Assembly (NCBI RefSeq): GCF_012034935.1 | Contig: NZ_JAATEN010000009.1 | Location: forward strand, 1-64,000 | Direction: 5' to 3' | Source: Streptomyces zingiberis | Lineage (GTDB): Bacteria > Actinomycetota > Actinomycetes > Streptomycetales > Streptomycetaceae | DNA: 64,000 nucleotides | Part shown: one piece after another, positions 45,904-54,441 of the stretch | How positions within the stretch are numbered: the first letter of the stretch is position 1 | How the letters are laid out: the number at the start of each line of letters is the position of its first letter | Notes under the pieces: generated by a model | Database searches by the model: none | Seen by the model: the letters and a program-made list of their open reading frames with translations, nothing else | What the model was told of the DNA's origin: nothing | Made by a program: the position numbers and the translations under genes

Positions 45904-46152
45904 GGAGCGCTTCCTCTCTGATCCGCCGGCCGCGGGCCGGACGGGAGAGGAGGCCCGCGGGCGGCCGTCGTGGGCCGGCCCGCGGACGGCCGGGGCCGGG
46001 GTCTGCCAAGGGCCATTGGACGCCGCGCCACCCGGCTCCGGCGGAGGGCACGCGCCGGCCGCGCCGTGTTGTCCCGCGCACGGACGCAGCCGGCGGGGCC
46101 GTTCGTGCGTACCGGGGAGCGCGGGGCCCCGCCGTGCCGCGCCGCCCGGACG

Positions 46153-47028
46153 TCAGCCGGCGGACTCGCCCGCGTGCGGGCTGAGCACCCCGGCCCCGAT
46201 CAGCGCGAACAGCAGCAGGCCGAGGGCGATCCGGTAGACCACGAAGGGCATGAAGCTCCGCCGGGTGATGAACTTCATGAACCAGGCGATGACGGCGTAT
46301 CCGACGGCGAAGGCCACGAAGGTCGCGAAGACCGTCGGCCCCCAGGCGACATGGCTGTCACCGCCGATCTCCTTGAGCTCGTAGGCACCCGAGGCCAGCA
46401 CGGCGGGGATGGCCAGCAGGAAGGAGTAGCGGGCCGCGGCCTCGCGGGAGTACCCCATGAAGAGACCGCCGCTGATCGTCGCGCCGGACCGGGAGACGCC
46501 GGGCACCAGGGCCATCGCCTGGCAGAAACCGAAGATCAGGCCGTCCCGGACACCCAGGTCCCGCAGGGTCTTGAGCGGCCTGGACGCCCGGTGCCGGCCA
46601 CCGGTCGCGGCGCGGGCCGACAGCCGGTCCGCGATGCCCAGCACGATGCCCAGCACGATCAGCGTGGTGGCGATCAGCCGGAGGTCACGGAACGGGCCCT
46701 CGATGTGGTCCTTGAGAGTGATCCCGAGCACGCCGATCGGGAGGGAGCCGACGATCACCAGCCAGCCCAGCACCGCGTCATGGTCGGACCGCATCTCCTT
46801 GTTCACCAGGGAGCGTGACCACGCGGACAGGATGCGCCCGATGTCCTTGCGGAAGTAGATCAGCACCGCGGCCTCCGTGCCGATCTGTGTGATCGCCGTG
46901 AAGGCCGCACCCGGGTCCTGCCAGCCGGAGAACGCCGCCACCAGCCGCAGATGGGCGCTGGAGGAGATCGGGAGGAACTCGGTCAGCCCCTGGACGAGCC
47001 CGAGGATGAGTGATTCGAACCAGGACAT
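46153..47028 (-). CDS. uppP: Undecaprenyl-diphosphatase (BacA)
   Basis: 291 aa, eight or more membrane helices. Signature E17-F-L-P-I-S-S-S-A-H26 and the second loop LVPGVSRSGATI are complete. It recycles the C55 carrier lipid for peptidoglycan and confers bacitracin resistance. ATG 47028. It lies next to a cell-wall hydrolase and a VTT membrane protein, but on its own transcript. Confidence 0.97.
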   Translation of the reverse strand: MSWFESLILGLVQGLTEFLPISSSAHLRLVAAFSGWQDPGAAFTAITQIGTEAAVLIYFRKDIGRILSAWSRSLVNKEMRSDHDAVLGWLVIVGSLPIGVLGITLKDHIEGPFRDLRLIATTLIVLGIVLGIADRLSARAATGGRHRASRPLKTLRDLGVRDGLIFGFCQAMALVPGVSRSGATISGGLFMGYSREAAARYSFLLAIPAVLASGAYELKEIGGDSHVAWGPTVFATFVAFAVGYAVIAWFMKFITRRSFMPFVVYRIALGLLLFALIGAGVLSPHAGESAG

Positions 47029-47291
47029 GGAGCTGTGCCACCCACAGGAGGATCGGGCCCCGGCCGCCGGGGCCGCGGACGCGGACCGGCCCGGAAGGGC
47101 GTGGACTGCCCGGCGCGGCCGCTCACCGCCCGGGCACGGCGGGCGCGCGTGCCGGCGGCCGGCTGACCGCGTGCCGGACGGGGGGCACTGTAACGCCCCA
47201 GGGTGAACACGCTCACCAGGTGGACGTCATGGCCGGCCGCGGCCGGTCCGGCGCCGGGAGCCCGTGGGCCCTTGCCCGCGCGGATTCCCGC

Positions 47292-47993
47292 TCAGGCCGC
47301 CCGGACCCGGCCGCGCCGGCGCCAGCCGACGAGCACCGCGGCCACCCCGCTGAGCACGATGAACCCGGTGGCGGCGAGGAACTCGGGGGAGGTCGGCGAC
47401 GCGGCGCGACTGCCGGCGATCACGTACGCGGCGGTGTTGGGGATGCAGCCCAGCCCGGTGGCGAGCAGGAAGGGCAGCAGCCGCATCCGGGAGACGGCCG
47501 CACAGTAGTTCGCCGCCGCGAAGGGCACCCCCGGGACCAGCCGCACCACCAGCGTCGAGCGGAAGCCGTGGTCGCTGAGCTGCCGGTCGGCGGCGGTGAG
47601 CCAGCGGCCGCGGAGCAGGGTGCGCAGGGCGTCCTGGCCGAGGGCGCGGCCCAGGCAGAAGGCGATGCCCGCGCCGAGGACCGTGCCCGCGACCGTCGCC
47701 ATCAACCCGAACTGCGAGCCGAACAGGGCGCCGCCGGCCAGGTTGAGCACCGGGCGCGGCAGCAGCGCGGCCGTGCACACGCCGTAGACGGCGGCGAAGA
47801 GCACCACGGCCCCGCCGTCCGAGACCCGGGGCGGCCACCCCGAGGCGAGTAGCCGCTGTGGCTCCATCAGGGCGACGGCCGTGGCCGCGCAGCCGACGAG
47901 GAGCACCAGCAGCGTCAGCCGCGACCACGGGGAGAGCAGGACCCCGGCGGCGCGAGCGGTCCAGCCGGGTGACTGCGGGGGACTGTGGTGCAT
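47292..47993 (-). CDS. TVP38/TMEM64 (VTT/DedA-type) membrane protein
   Basis: 233 aa with about six helices. VTT signatures: LLPRPVLNLAGGALFGSQFG, FCLGRALGQ and VVRLVPGVPFAAANYCAAVS. Relatives (DedA, TMEM41B) move lipids across membranes, and one group flips undecaprenyl phosphate; uppP is the neighbour, which is suggestive but unproven. ATG 47993 was chosen because TAGGCT (revcomp of 48001-48006) lies seven bases before it, giving a leaderless transcript; no ribosome-binding site is present. Confidence 0.85.
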   Translation of the reverse strand: MHHSPPQSPGWTARAAGVLLSPWSRLTLLVLLVGCAATAVALMEPQRLLASGWPPRVSDGGAVVLFAAVYGVCTAALLPRPVLNLAGGALFGSQFGLMATVAGTVLGAGIAFCLGRALGQDALRTLLRGRWLTAADRQLSDHGFRSTLVVRLVPGVPFAAANYCAAVSRMRLLPFLLATGLGCIPNTAAYVIAGSRAASPTSPEFLAATGFIVLSGVAAVLVGWRRRGRVRAA

Positions 47994-48399
47994 GCGGGGG
48001 AGCCTAACGGACACCCGCGCCGGCCGCCGCACAAGTGAGGCCGTCCAGCGGGCCGGTGACCGCCTCTCCCGGCCCGCGCGGCCCCGTCCCCGCCGGTGGC
48101 GGGACACGCGTGGCCGGCTCCCGTCCGTCCGCAGGTCAGCCGCAGGTCAGCCGCGGGCCGGGGCGGAGCGGGGCGCGCCGCGGACGGGCCGGCTCCCGCG
48201 CCGCCGCGCCGGTGCCCGCGCGGGCCGGGCCACCGTGGTGAGGGTCACGGGCCCGGCCGGGCTCTCCCGGCGTGCCGGGACGGCCGGCGGCCCGGGGCCG
48301 CACCGGCGCGCGGCGGCCTGCCGGCTCCACCGGCGCGGCCCCGGGGCGCCGTCGTTCCCCGGCGCCGCCCGTCCCGGCCCGGCACGGCACAATGGCCGG
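47994..48399. other. Divergent intergenic region
   Basis: 406 bp between the VTT gene and the spermidine-synthase-like gene. Each edge carries a probable leaderless promoter. An 11-bp tandem duplication, CGCAGGTCAGC, lies at 48130-48140 and 48141-48151. No gene is supported in between. Confidence 0.45.
48388..48393 (+). promoter_or_regulatory. -10-like CACAAT, leaderless geometry
   Basis: CACAAT is six bases before GTG 48400. The first two positions differ from TA, so this is weaker than the other boxes of this type in the window. Confidence 0.4.
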
Positions 48400-49254
48400 G
48401 TGGAGGAGCCCATACCCGTGAGCCGGGCCGTCGACGGCGGCCTGGCCAAACTGATGCCCGATGTCGACCGGGAGCGGGCCTACCTGCTCACCCTGGACGG
48501 CGCCCCCCAGTCGTACGTCGACCTCGACGCGCCCGAGCACCTGGAGTTCGAGTACGCCCGGCGCGTCGCCCACGTCCTTCACGCCGCCGTCGGGGACCCG
48601 CCCGCCGGCGGGCCCGGGCCGGACGTTCTGCACCTCGGTGGCGGCGCCCTGACCCTGCCCCGCCATGTGGCCGCCACCCGGCCCGGCTCCCGGCAGGCCG
48701 TCGTCGACACCGACGGGGAACTGCTCCGCTTCGTCACCGAAGTGCTGCCGCTGCCGCCGGACAGCGGGATCACCCTCCATGTCGCCGACGCCCGCGCCTG
48801 GCTGGAGAGTGCGCCGGCCGCCGGGCACGACCTGCTGATCGCGGACGTCTTCGGCGGCACCCGGATGCCGCCCCACCTCACCACCGCCGAGTACGCCCGG
48901 GCGGCGGCTCGTGTCCTGCGCCCCGGAGGCGTCTACGTGGCCAATGTCGCCGACGGCCCGCCGCTGGACTTCCTCCGCTCCCAACTCGCCACCCTCGGGT
49001 CGGTGTTCGAGCACCTCTGCCTGATCGCCGAGCCGGCGGTCCTGCGCGGCCGCCGCTTCGCCAACAGCCTGGTCGTCGCCTCCGGGCGGGAGCTGCCGGT
49101 GGAGGAACTGGCCCGGCGCTGCGCGGCGGACCCGTTCCCGGCGCGGGTCGCGCACGGCGACGCGCTGGCGCGGCTGGTGGCGGGGGCCGCCGTGGTGCAC
49201 GACGGGCAGACGGCGCCCCCGCCCGTGCCGCCGCCGGGCGCCTTCGAGGTCTGA
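48400..49254 (+). CDS. Spermidine synthase-like methyltransferase-fold protein
   Basis: 284 aa. Rossmann-like motif VLHLGGGALTLPRHVAATRP, then VVDTDGELLRFV, and DLLIADVFGGTRMPPHLTT where spermidine synthases keep their catalytic acids. Most resembles the actinobacterial spermidine-synthase-like family rather than true SpeE; no amine-substrate motif was confirmed. GTG 48400 matches the family's xEPIPV start. GTG 48418, nine bases after GGAGGAG, is an alternative that would remove six residues. Confidence 0.82.
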   Translation: MEEPIPVSRAVDGGLAKLMPDVDRERAYLLTLDGAPQSYVDLDAPEHLEFEYARRVAHVLHAAVGDPPAGGPGPDVLHLGGGALTLPRHVAATRPGSRQAVVDTDGELLRFVTEVLPLPPDSGITLHVADARAWLESAPAAGHDLLIADVFGGTRMPPHLTTAEYARAAARVLRPGGVYVANVADGPPLDFLRSQLATLGSVFEHLCLIAEPAVLRGRRFANSLVVASGRELPVEELARRCAADPFPARVAHGDALARLVAGAAVVHDGQTAPPPVPPPGAFEV

Positions 49255-49301
49255 CGGGGCCCGGGCCACCGGGCCGCTCGGGCCGCGCCGGGCCCGCCGG
49301 A

Positions 49302-50693
49302 TCAGCCGCGGCTCTGTGGCCCGGTGCCCTCCGGCCCGGTGGCCTCGCCCGCCGCCGGGGCGGACGGGCCGGTGGGGACGGGCGGCACGGGCGGGGCCGC
49401 CGGCAGGGCGGCGGTGGCCTTGCCGCCGAGCGCGTCCACCGTGCCGGGGGCGGCCGCCCCCGGTCCCCGGCGGGTGAGGTTCCGGACGTCCGGCACGGTC
49501 AGTACCGCCGCCGTGAGCAGGACGATCAGCGCCGAGCAGCCCCACAGCGCGGCCTCGCGCCCGAAGAGGTCCGCGGCGGGCCCGGCGAGGGCCGTCGCGA
49601 CCGGCACCATGGCCACGGAGCCGAACCAGTCGTACGAGGAGACCCGGGAGAGCTTGTCCTCCGGGATCTCCTGGTGCAGCGCCGTCATCCAGCCGACCGC
49701 GAAGACCTCGACCGCCACGCCGCTCACCAGCATCACCAGGCACAGGGCCCAGACCGGCACCGGCACCGCCAGCGCCGCCGAGGGCAGGGCCAGCACGAAG
49801 ACGGCCACACTGCCGGTGAACAGCATCCGGCGCGGCTTCAGCCGGGTCATCAGCAGGGCGCCCAGCACCGTGCCGGCGCCGAACGCCGCGAGGGCCAGGC
49901 CCCAGGAGCGCGCGCCGCCCAGCCGCTCCTGGGCGACCAGCGGCCCGTAGACCGCCTCGGCCGCGCCGACCACCGCGTTGATCACCGCGAACTGGAGGAC
50001 GACCGCCCACAGCCACGTCCGGCCGGCCACCTCCCGCCAGCCCTCCCGCAGCTGCGCCGGAAGCCCGCCGGCGGGCGGCCGCTCGGGCATCTCCCGGATG
50101 TCGAGGAACGCCCGGAGGGCTGCCGCCACGGCGAAGGCGGCCCCGTCCAGGACGAGGACCCAGCCGGGTCCGGCCGCGGCGACGAGCAACCCGCCCAGAG
50201 CCGCGCCGCCGATGTTGGCCCCGCTCATGCCCATGCGGAAGAAGGCGAAGGCGCGCGCGGAGTGCTCACCGGAGACCGTGGCCAGCAGCATGCCCTCCGC
50301 GGCGGGGGCGAAGAACGCGTGCCCCGTGCCCCCGAGGGCGGACAGCAGCAGCACCGGCCAGAGCCCCGCGGACAGGGCCTCGCCGCTGAGCACCAGCAGG
50401 CCGAAGAGGGTCTGGGAGACGCAGTTGAGCGCGTTGGCGGCGACCATCACCCGGTGCCGGGGGAGGCGGTCCGCGACGGCGCCGCCGATGAGCAGGAAGA
50501 CGACGAGCGGCACCGTGCGGGCCGCGGCGACCAGCCCCACGTCCGTCCCGCTGCCGCCGGACTCCAGCACCGCGAACGCCGCCGCGACCAGGGCCCCGGA
50601 GTTGCCGAGGCCGGTCACCACGGCGGCGGCGGTGAGCAGGGTGTAGTTCCGGCCCGCCCAGGCCGGGCGGCGGACCCGTGCCGGTGACGGCAT
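49302..50693 (-). CDS. MFS transporter
   Basis: 463 aa with 12 hydrophobic segments and an Ala/Pro/Gly-rich C-terminal tail of about 60 residues. The loop GGAVADRLPRHRVMV is the MFS motif A. Closest in style to the MFS_3/Entner-type exporters of drugs and siderophores; substrate unknown. ATG 50693. It is followed on the same strand by nothing close, and the convergent spermidine-synthase-like gene ends 47 bp away. Confidence 0.9.
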   Translation of the reverse strand: MPSPARVRRPAWAGRNYTLLTAAAVVTGLGNSGALVAAAFAVLESGGSGTDVGLVAAARTVPLVVFLLIGGAVADRLPRHRVMVAANALNCVSQTLFGLLVLSGEALSAGLWPVLLLSALGGTGHAFFAPAAEGMLLATVSGEHSARAFAFFRMGMSGANIGGAALGGLLVAAAGPGWVLVLDGAAFAVAAALRAFLDIREMPERPPAGGLPAQLREGWREVAGRTWLWAVVLQFAVINAVVGAAEAVYGPLVAQERLGGARSWGLALAAFGAGTVLGALLMTRLKPRRMLFTGSVAVFVLALPSAALAVPVPVWALCLVMLVSGVAVEVFAVGWMTALHQEIPEDKLSRVSSYDWFGSVAMVPVATALAGPAADLFGREAALWGCSALIVLLTAAVLTVPDVRNLTRRGPGAAAPGTVDALGGKATAALPAAPPVPPVPTGPSAPAAGEATGPEGTGPQSRG

Positions 50694-50727
50694 GTCAGGA
50701 CTCTTCTCGTGTCGGACGGACGGGGGT

Positions 50728-50777
50728 GCTCCGCCGCCGTGCTCCCGCCGGTGCGGGGAGGGGGACGGCGGCGGAGC
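50728..50777 (-). terminator. 13-bp hairpin after the Pro/Gln-rich membrane gene
   Basis: GCTCCGCCGCCGT (50728-50740) is perfectly inverted at 50765-50777, with an inner stem in the loop. It begins 75 nt past the stop codon of the 50853-51908 gene and precedes the MFS gene on the same strand. Confidence 0.6.
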
Positions 50778-50852
50778 GCGGTGGCGCGGCGGGCGGGTCC
50801 CCGTCCGGTTGCCCGGAGACCGTCCGGTACCCGGCGTCGGCGGGCCCGCGGC

Positions 50853-51908
50853 TCAGGAACTCTTCAGCGGCCGCAGGGTCTTCATGATCTTCTCGATGGT
50901 CTTGTCCGGGAGCTCGTCGTCGACGCCCGCCGCGGCGTAGAGACACCAGACCGCGTAGTCGCCGCCCTCCGTCGTGAAGGCGACGGTGTACGCCTTGCCG
51001 TCGGAGGAGCACTTGTTCTTCTTCTTCACGCCGGTGACCGTGGCGGTGGCCGTGTAGCCCTCGATCCCGTGGTCGCTCTTGAAGGACGTGGCCTCGGTGA
51101 CCTTGCGGGTGCCCGTCTGGCCCTGGTCGAAGGCGGCGTAGACCCAGACCTCCGCCGCCGTCTCGGCCGCGTTCTGCAGGCTCTTCGCGCCCTGGGCGCC
51201 CTTGGTTCCCGCGGCGCCGAGGTCGTAGGAGTCGTCCCCGACGGTGCAGGAGTCCTCCTTGTAGTAGGCCGGCCCGGTCATCATGGTCACGGCGCCGGGT
51301 ATCTCCTCCTTGCTGTTCTCGTCCTCGAACCCGATGCCGAGGGTCGGGGACTTCACCGCCCACTCCGAGGGGACGTCGAAGGCGTTCCGCCGCTTCGGGT
51401 TGACCACCGTCTGCCAGCCCTCGACCACCGGCTCGGCGGCCGGGTTGCCCGCGCGCGGGTTGTCCGGGTCGGGGCCGTCGCTCTCCTCCGCGCTCTGCGA
51501 GGGCGACGGGGAGCGGGAGGCCGAGGCGGAGGGCGACGGATCCGGGTCCCCGCCGGCCTGGCCGCCTCCGTCGTCACCGCCGAACACCAGGAAGCCGGTG
51601 ACGCCCGCCGCCACCAGGACCGCGAGCGCGGCGCCGATGGCGACCGCCTTCGTCTTCCTCCCGTCGTCCGGCGGCTTCGGCGCGCCGGGGGTGCCGGGGG
51701 CCGCCCACTGGGCGGTCGGCTGCTGGTACGGGTTGGGCTGCTGGTACCCCGGCTGCTGCAGATAGGGGTTGGGCTGGGGCGGATGCCCCGCCTGCTGGTA
51801 CGGGTGATGCTGCGCCGGCTGTCCCGGCTGCGCGGGTCCCTGCTGCGGATACGGCTGCGGGTCCTGCGGGTTCTGCTCGCCCCCGGGCGGCTGCTGTCCT
51901 GGCCACAT
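50853..51908 (-). CDS. Pro/Gln-rich single-pass membrane protein
   Basis: 351 aa. The first 85 residues are Pro/Gln/Tyr/Gly-rich and disordered, like the cytosolic tails of many Streptomyces proteins. One transmembrane helix (about 89-110) follows, then a Ser/Pro/Asp linker and an external domain of about 180 residues with four Cys (SCTVGDDSYDLG, KKKNKCSSDGKAYTVA, YAVWCLYAA), probably disulphide-bonded. I do not recognise the domain. ATG 51908 lies nine bases after TATCGT (revcomp of 51918-51923); transcription may start almost at the codon. Confidence 0.78.
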   Translation of the reverse strand: MWPGQQPPGGEQNPQDPQPYPQQGPAQPGQPAQHHPYQQAGHPPQPNPYLQQPGYQQPNPYQQPTAQWAAPGTPGAPKPPDDGRKTKAVAIGAALAVLVAAGVTGFLVFGGDDGGGQAGGDPDPSPSASASRSPSPSQSAEESDGPDPDNPRAGNPAAEPVVEGWQTVVNPKRRNAFDVPSEWAVKSPTLGIGFEDENSKEEIPGAVTMMTGPAYYKEDSCTVGDDSYDLGAAGTKGAQGAKSLQNAAETAAEVWVYAAFDQGQTGTRKVTEATSFKSDHGIEGYTATATVTGVKKKNKCSSDGKAYTVAFTTEGGDYAVWCLYAAAGVDDELPDKTIEKIMKTLRPLKSS

Positions 51909-51976
51909 GGCCGACAACGATAGAGCGGACGGTGACGTCCGGCCACGCCGGGCCGCACAGTTGTGCTACCCGCTGG

Positions 51977-51982
51977 TAACCT
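51977..51982 (+). promoter_or_regulatory. -10 box TAACCT, leaderless geometry
   Basis: TAACCT stands exactly six bases before ATG 51989, with no ribosome-binding site. It is divergent from the Pro/Gln-rich gene 80 bp away. Confidence 0.65.
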
Positions 51983-51988
51983 GCGGTC

Positions 51989-52507
51989 ATGTCAGAGACG
52001 ACGCCACCGGCCGCGACCTCCACCCCGCCTCCCTCGCCCGCCGCGCCCCCGTCCGCCGTGACCTCGTCCACCGCGACGGGTGACCTGCTGGCGGCCACCG
52101 TCCCCATGGTCCGCACCCTGGGGCTGGAGTTCGGCGAAACCACACCGGAGCGCGCGGCGGTCCGGCTGCCCGACCAGCCGGACTTCCACAACCATCTCGG
52201 CGGCGCGCACGCCGGGGCCATGTTCACGCTGGCCGAGTCCGCCAGCGGCGCCGTCGTCCTCGCCGCCTTCGGCGAGCAGCTCTCCCGGGCGGTGCCGCTC
52301 GCCGTCCGGGCCGAGATCCACTACCGGAAGGTCGCCCGGGGCCCGGTCACCGCGACCGCCCGCCTGGGCCGCCCGGCCGCCGAGGTGGTCGCGGAGCTGG
52401 ACGGCGGCGCACGCCCGGAGTTCCCGGTGGAGGTGGTGCTGACCCGCGAGGACGGGGCCGTCACCGGGGAGATGACCATCGTCTGGACCCTGCGCCCGAA
52501 CAGCTGA
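51989..52507 (+). CDS. Hotdog-fold thioesterase family protein (DUF4442/PaaI-like)
   Basis: 172 aa. After a Pro/Thr-rich 30-residue lead, a hotdog domain: RLPDQPDFHNHLGGAHAGAM (His and Gly of the thioesterase motif) and AEIHYRKVARGPVTATARLG. Likely hydrolyses or binds an acyl thioester; substrate unknown. Leaderless, with TAACCT-N6-ATG. It is followed, 165 bp on, by a gamma-carbonic-anhydrase-like gene in the same direction. Confidence 0.82.
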   Translation: MSETTPPAATSTPPPSPAAPPSAVTSSTATGDLLAATVPMVRTLGLEFGETTPERAAVRLPDQPDFHNHLGGAHAGAMFTLAESASGAVVLAAFGEQLSRAVPLAVRAEIHYRKVARGPVTATARLGRPAAEVVAELDGGARPEFPVEVVLTREDGAVTGEMTIVWTLRPNS

Positions 52508-52672
52508 GCGGCAGGGCCGGCGCGGGGCCGCGCGCCGGCCCGCCGTACGGTACGCGGAGCCGCGGATCCGCGGTCACGCGGCTCCGTGGTGACCCGGTGA
52601 CGTGGCGGCACAGCCGGAACGGCCCGGAGCGCATCCGGCGCACCCGGTACACCCGCGGACGAGGAGCGAGCC

Positions 52673-53209
52673 ATGACGGAACGGGCGTTGATCGCGGCGG
52701 TGGCCGGCCGGACGCCGGAGGTCCACGAGGGGGCGTTCACCGCCGCCACCTCCGTCGTCCTCGGCGAGGTCACCCTGGCCGAGGGGGCCAGCGTCTGGTA
52801 TCACACCGTGGTCCGCGCCGACCTGGGCCCGGTGGTGGTCGGCGCGGACAGCAACGTCCAGGACAACTGCACCGTGCACGTCGACCCCGGCTTCCCCGTG
52901 ACCGTCGGTGAGCGGGTCTCCGTCGGCCACAACGCGGTGCTGCACGGCTGCACCGTGGAGGACGACTGCCTGATCGGCATGGGCGCCACCGTCCTCAACG
53001 GCGCGCACATCGGCGCCGGGTCACTCGTCGCCGCCCAGGCCCTGGTGCCGCAGGGGATGCGGGTGCCGCCCGGTTCGCTGGTCGCCGGAGTGCCCGCCAA
53101 GGTCAAGCGGGAGCTGACCGGCGAGGAGCGCGAGACGATCCGGCTCAACGCGGCGATGTACCGGGAGCTGTCCGCGGCGCACCGGGAGGCCGCCGCCGGA
53201 CGGGGGTGA
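52673..53209 (+). CDS. Gamma-carbonic anhydrase-like left-handed beta-helix protein
   Basis: 178 aa. Hexapeptide repeats form a left-handed beta-helix. The three metal histidines of the family are present: H69 in NCTVHVD, H86 in VGHNAV and H91 in LHGC. Family proteins (YrdA, PaaY, CaiE) may bind zinc without proven carbonic anhydrase activity; PaaY acts on CoA thioesters, fitting the thioesterase-fold neighbour. GAGGAG precedes ATG 52673. Confidence 0.88.
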   Translation: MTERALIAAVAGRTPEVHEGAFTAATSVVLGEVTLAEGASVWYHTVVRADLGPVVVGADSNVQDNCTVHVDPGFPVTVGERVSVGHNAVLHGCTVEDDCLIGMGATVLNGAHIGAGSLVAAQALVPQGMRVPPGSLVAGVPAKVKRELTGEERETIRLNAAMYRELSAAHREAAAGRG

Positions 53210-53305
53210 CCTGAGCGGGGCGGCGGGCGGCGCCGCCGTCCCGGGGCGGTCGCGTGGGGCGAAGGTCACACCCCGCCCCGGGGGACCACGGCGGCTACCG
53301 ATGAG

Positions 53306-53311
53306 TACGGT
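53306..53311 (+). promoter_or_regulatory. -10 box TACGGT, leaderless geometry
   Basis: TACGGT is exactly six bases before GTG 53318, and no ribosome-binding site follows. Confidence 0.6.
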
Positions 53312-53317
53312 GACGGA

Positions 53318-54148
53318 GTGCCGATCCAGCGGAACCCCTTCTCCTCCCTCGCCGCCTGGCGCCGCCGCGCGGTCTCGCGGGCCGTGCACCGCGGCGCGCG
53401 CTGGGTGCGGGAGGCCGGCGCCGTCACCCGCGAGACCCCCGGGCCCTACCGCTTCGGGCGGATCGGGGAGGGCACCCGCCTCGCCTACCCGCAGGGCACC
53501 GTCTTCGGCGAGGAATGGATCCGCCTCGGGGCGCACTGTGTGATAGGGGAGCAGGTCACGCTGACGGCCGGGATGATGCCCGGTCTCGACCTGGGGCCCG
53601 ACCCGGTGCTGGTGCTGGGGAACGGTGTCGTGCTGGGGCGCGGGAGCCACGTGGTGGCCTCCCGGCCGGTGATCTTCGGCGACGAGGTCTACTGCGGCCC
53701 GTACACCTACGTCACCAGCGACAACCACGCCTATGACGACCCCCACACCCCCATCGGCCGCCAGTGGCCGCGCACCGCGCCGGTGGAGATCGGCGCCGGC
53801 AGCTGGCTGGGCGCCGGCGCGGTGGTCCTCCCCGGGGCCAGGATCGGCCGCAACGTGGTGGTGGCCGCCGGTTCGGTGGTGCGCGGCACGGTGCCCGACC
53901 ACGCCGTGGTCGCCGGCGCGCCGGCCCGGGTGGTCCGCCGCTGGGAGCCGGGGACGGGGTGGCGGCCACCGCTGCGCACCCCGGCGCCGGAACCCCCGCC
54001 GGAAGGGGTCACCGCCGCGCAACTCCGGGCGCTCGCCGCGCCGGCCGGCCTGACGGAGGAGGGCACCGCCGGGCGGGGCGGTTCCGGCGCGGGGCCGGCC
54101 GAGGTGGGGACGGGCGCGGACCCCGGCCCGGCGGCCCACCGCGGGTGA
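53318..54148 (+). CDS. Left-handed beta-helix acyltransferase
   Basis: 276 aa. Basic helical lead, then hexapeptide repeats with the acetyltransferase features VLGRGSHVVASRPVIFGDEV and YVTSDNHAYDDPHTP, where the Asn-His resembles the catalytic His of maltose/galactoside-type acetyltransferases. The end, GTVPDHAVVAGAPARVVR, is typical of the family. A 60-residue Pro/Gly/Ala tail follows. The acceptor is unknown. Leaderless, TACGGT-N6-GTG. Confidence 0.85.
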   Translation: MPIQRNPFSSLAAWRRRAVSRAVHRGARWVREAGAVTRETPGPYRFGRIGEGTRLAYPQGTVFGEEWIRLGAHCVIGEQVTLTAGMMPGLDLGPDPVLVLGNGVVLGRGSHVVASRPVIFGDEVYCGPYTYVTSDNHAYDDPHTPIGRQWPRTAPVEIGAGSWLGAGAVVLPGARIGRNVVVAAGSVVRGTVPDHAVVAGAPARVVRRWEPGTGWRPPLRTPAPEPPPEGVTAAQLRALAAPAGLTEEGTAGRGGSGAGPAEVGTGADPGPAAHRG

Positions 54149-54218
54149 CGCGGAGGACGCTGAGGAAGGCCACGCGGAGGAAGACCGCGGGGAGGGTCAC
54201 GAGGAGGAAGGTCCGGCC

Positions 54219-54308
54219 ATGAACAACCGCACCTTGCGGCTCCTGCTGCTGGCGGCCGTCGCCCTGCACGGCTTCGCGCTGCTGCTGTACGCGATCCGGC
54301 AGTGGTGA
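54219..54308 (+). CDS. 29-aa single-helix membrane peptide
   Basis: MNNRTLRLLLLAAVALHGFA followed by LLLYAIRQW. One hydrophobic helix with an Arg on each side. A strong GAGGAGGAA (54201-54209) lies nine bases ahead of the ATG, which is better than most sites in this window, and the frame closes cleanly with TGA. It follows the acyltransferase gene by 70 bp and may share its transcript. Function unknown. Confidence 0.7.
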   Translation: MNNRTLRLLLLAAVALHGFALLLYAIRQW

Positions 54309-54429
54309 GCGGCCGCCGGGCCCGTCATGGGCGGGGGCCCGGGCCGGGCCGGCCGGCCTGTCCGCGGCCGGCGGGCCGCGCGTCCGGAAGGCGTGGGAGC
54401 CTCGCCCGCGCCCGGCCCCGTCCGCTTGC

Positions 54430-54435
54430 TACCGT
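54430..54435 (+). promoter_or_regulatory. -10 box TACCGT, leaderless geometry
   Basis: TACCGT is exactly six bases before ATG 54442 without a ribosome-binding site. Confidence 0.65.
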
Positions 54436-54441
54436 GCGGCC

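Noticed and set aside
48136..50016. 626-codon minus-strand frame across the spermidine-synthase-like and MFS genes
   Set aside because: It has no family features and runs through two convincing genes.
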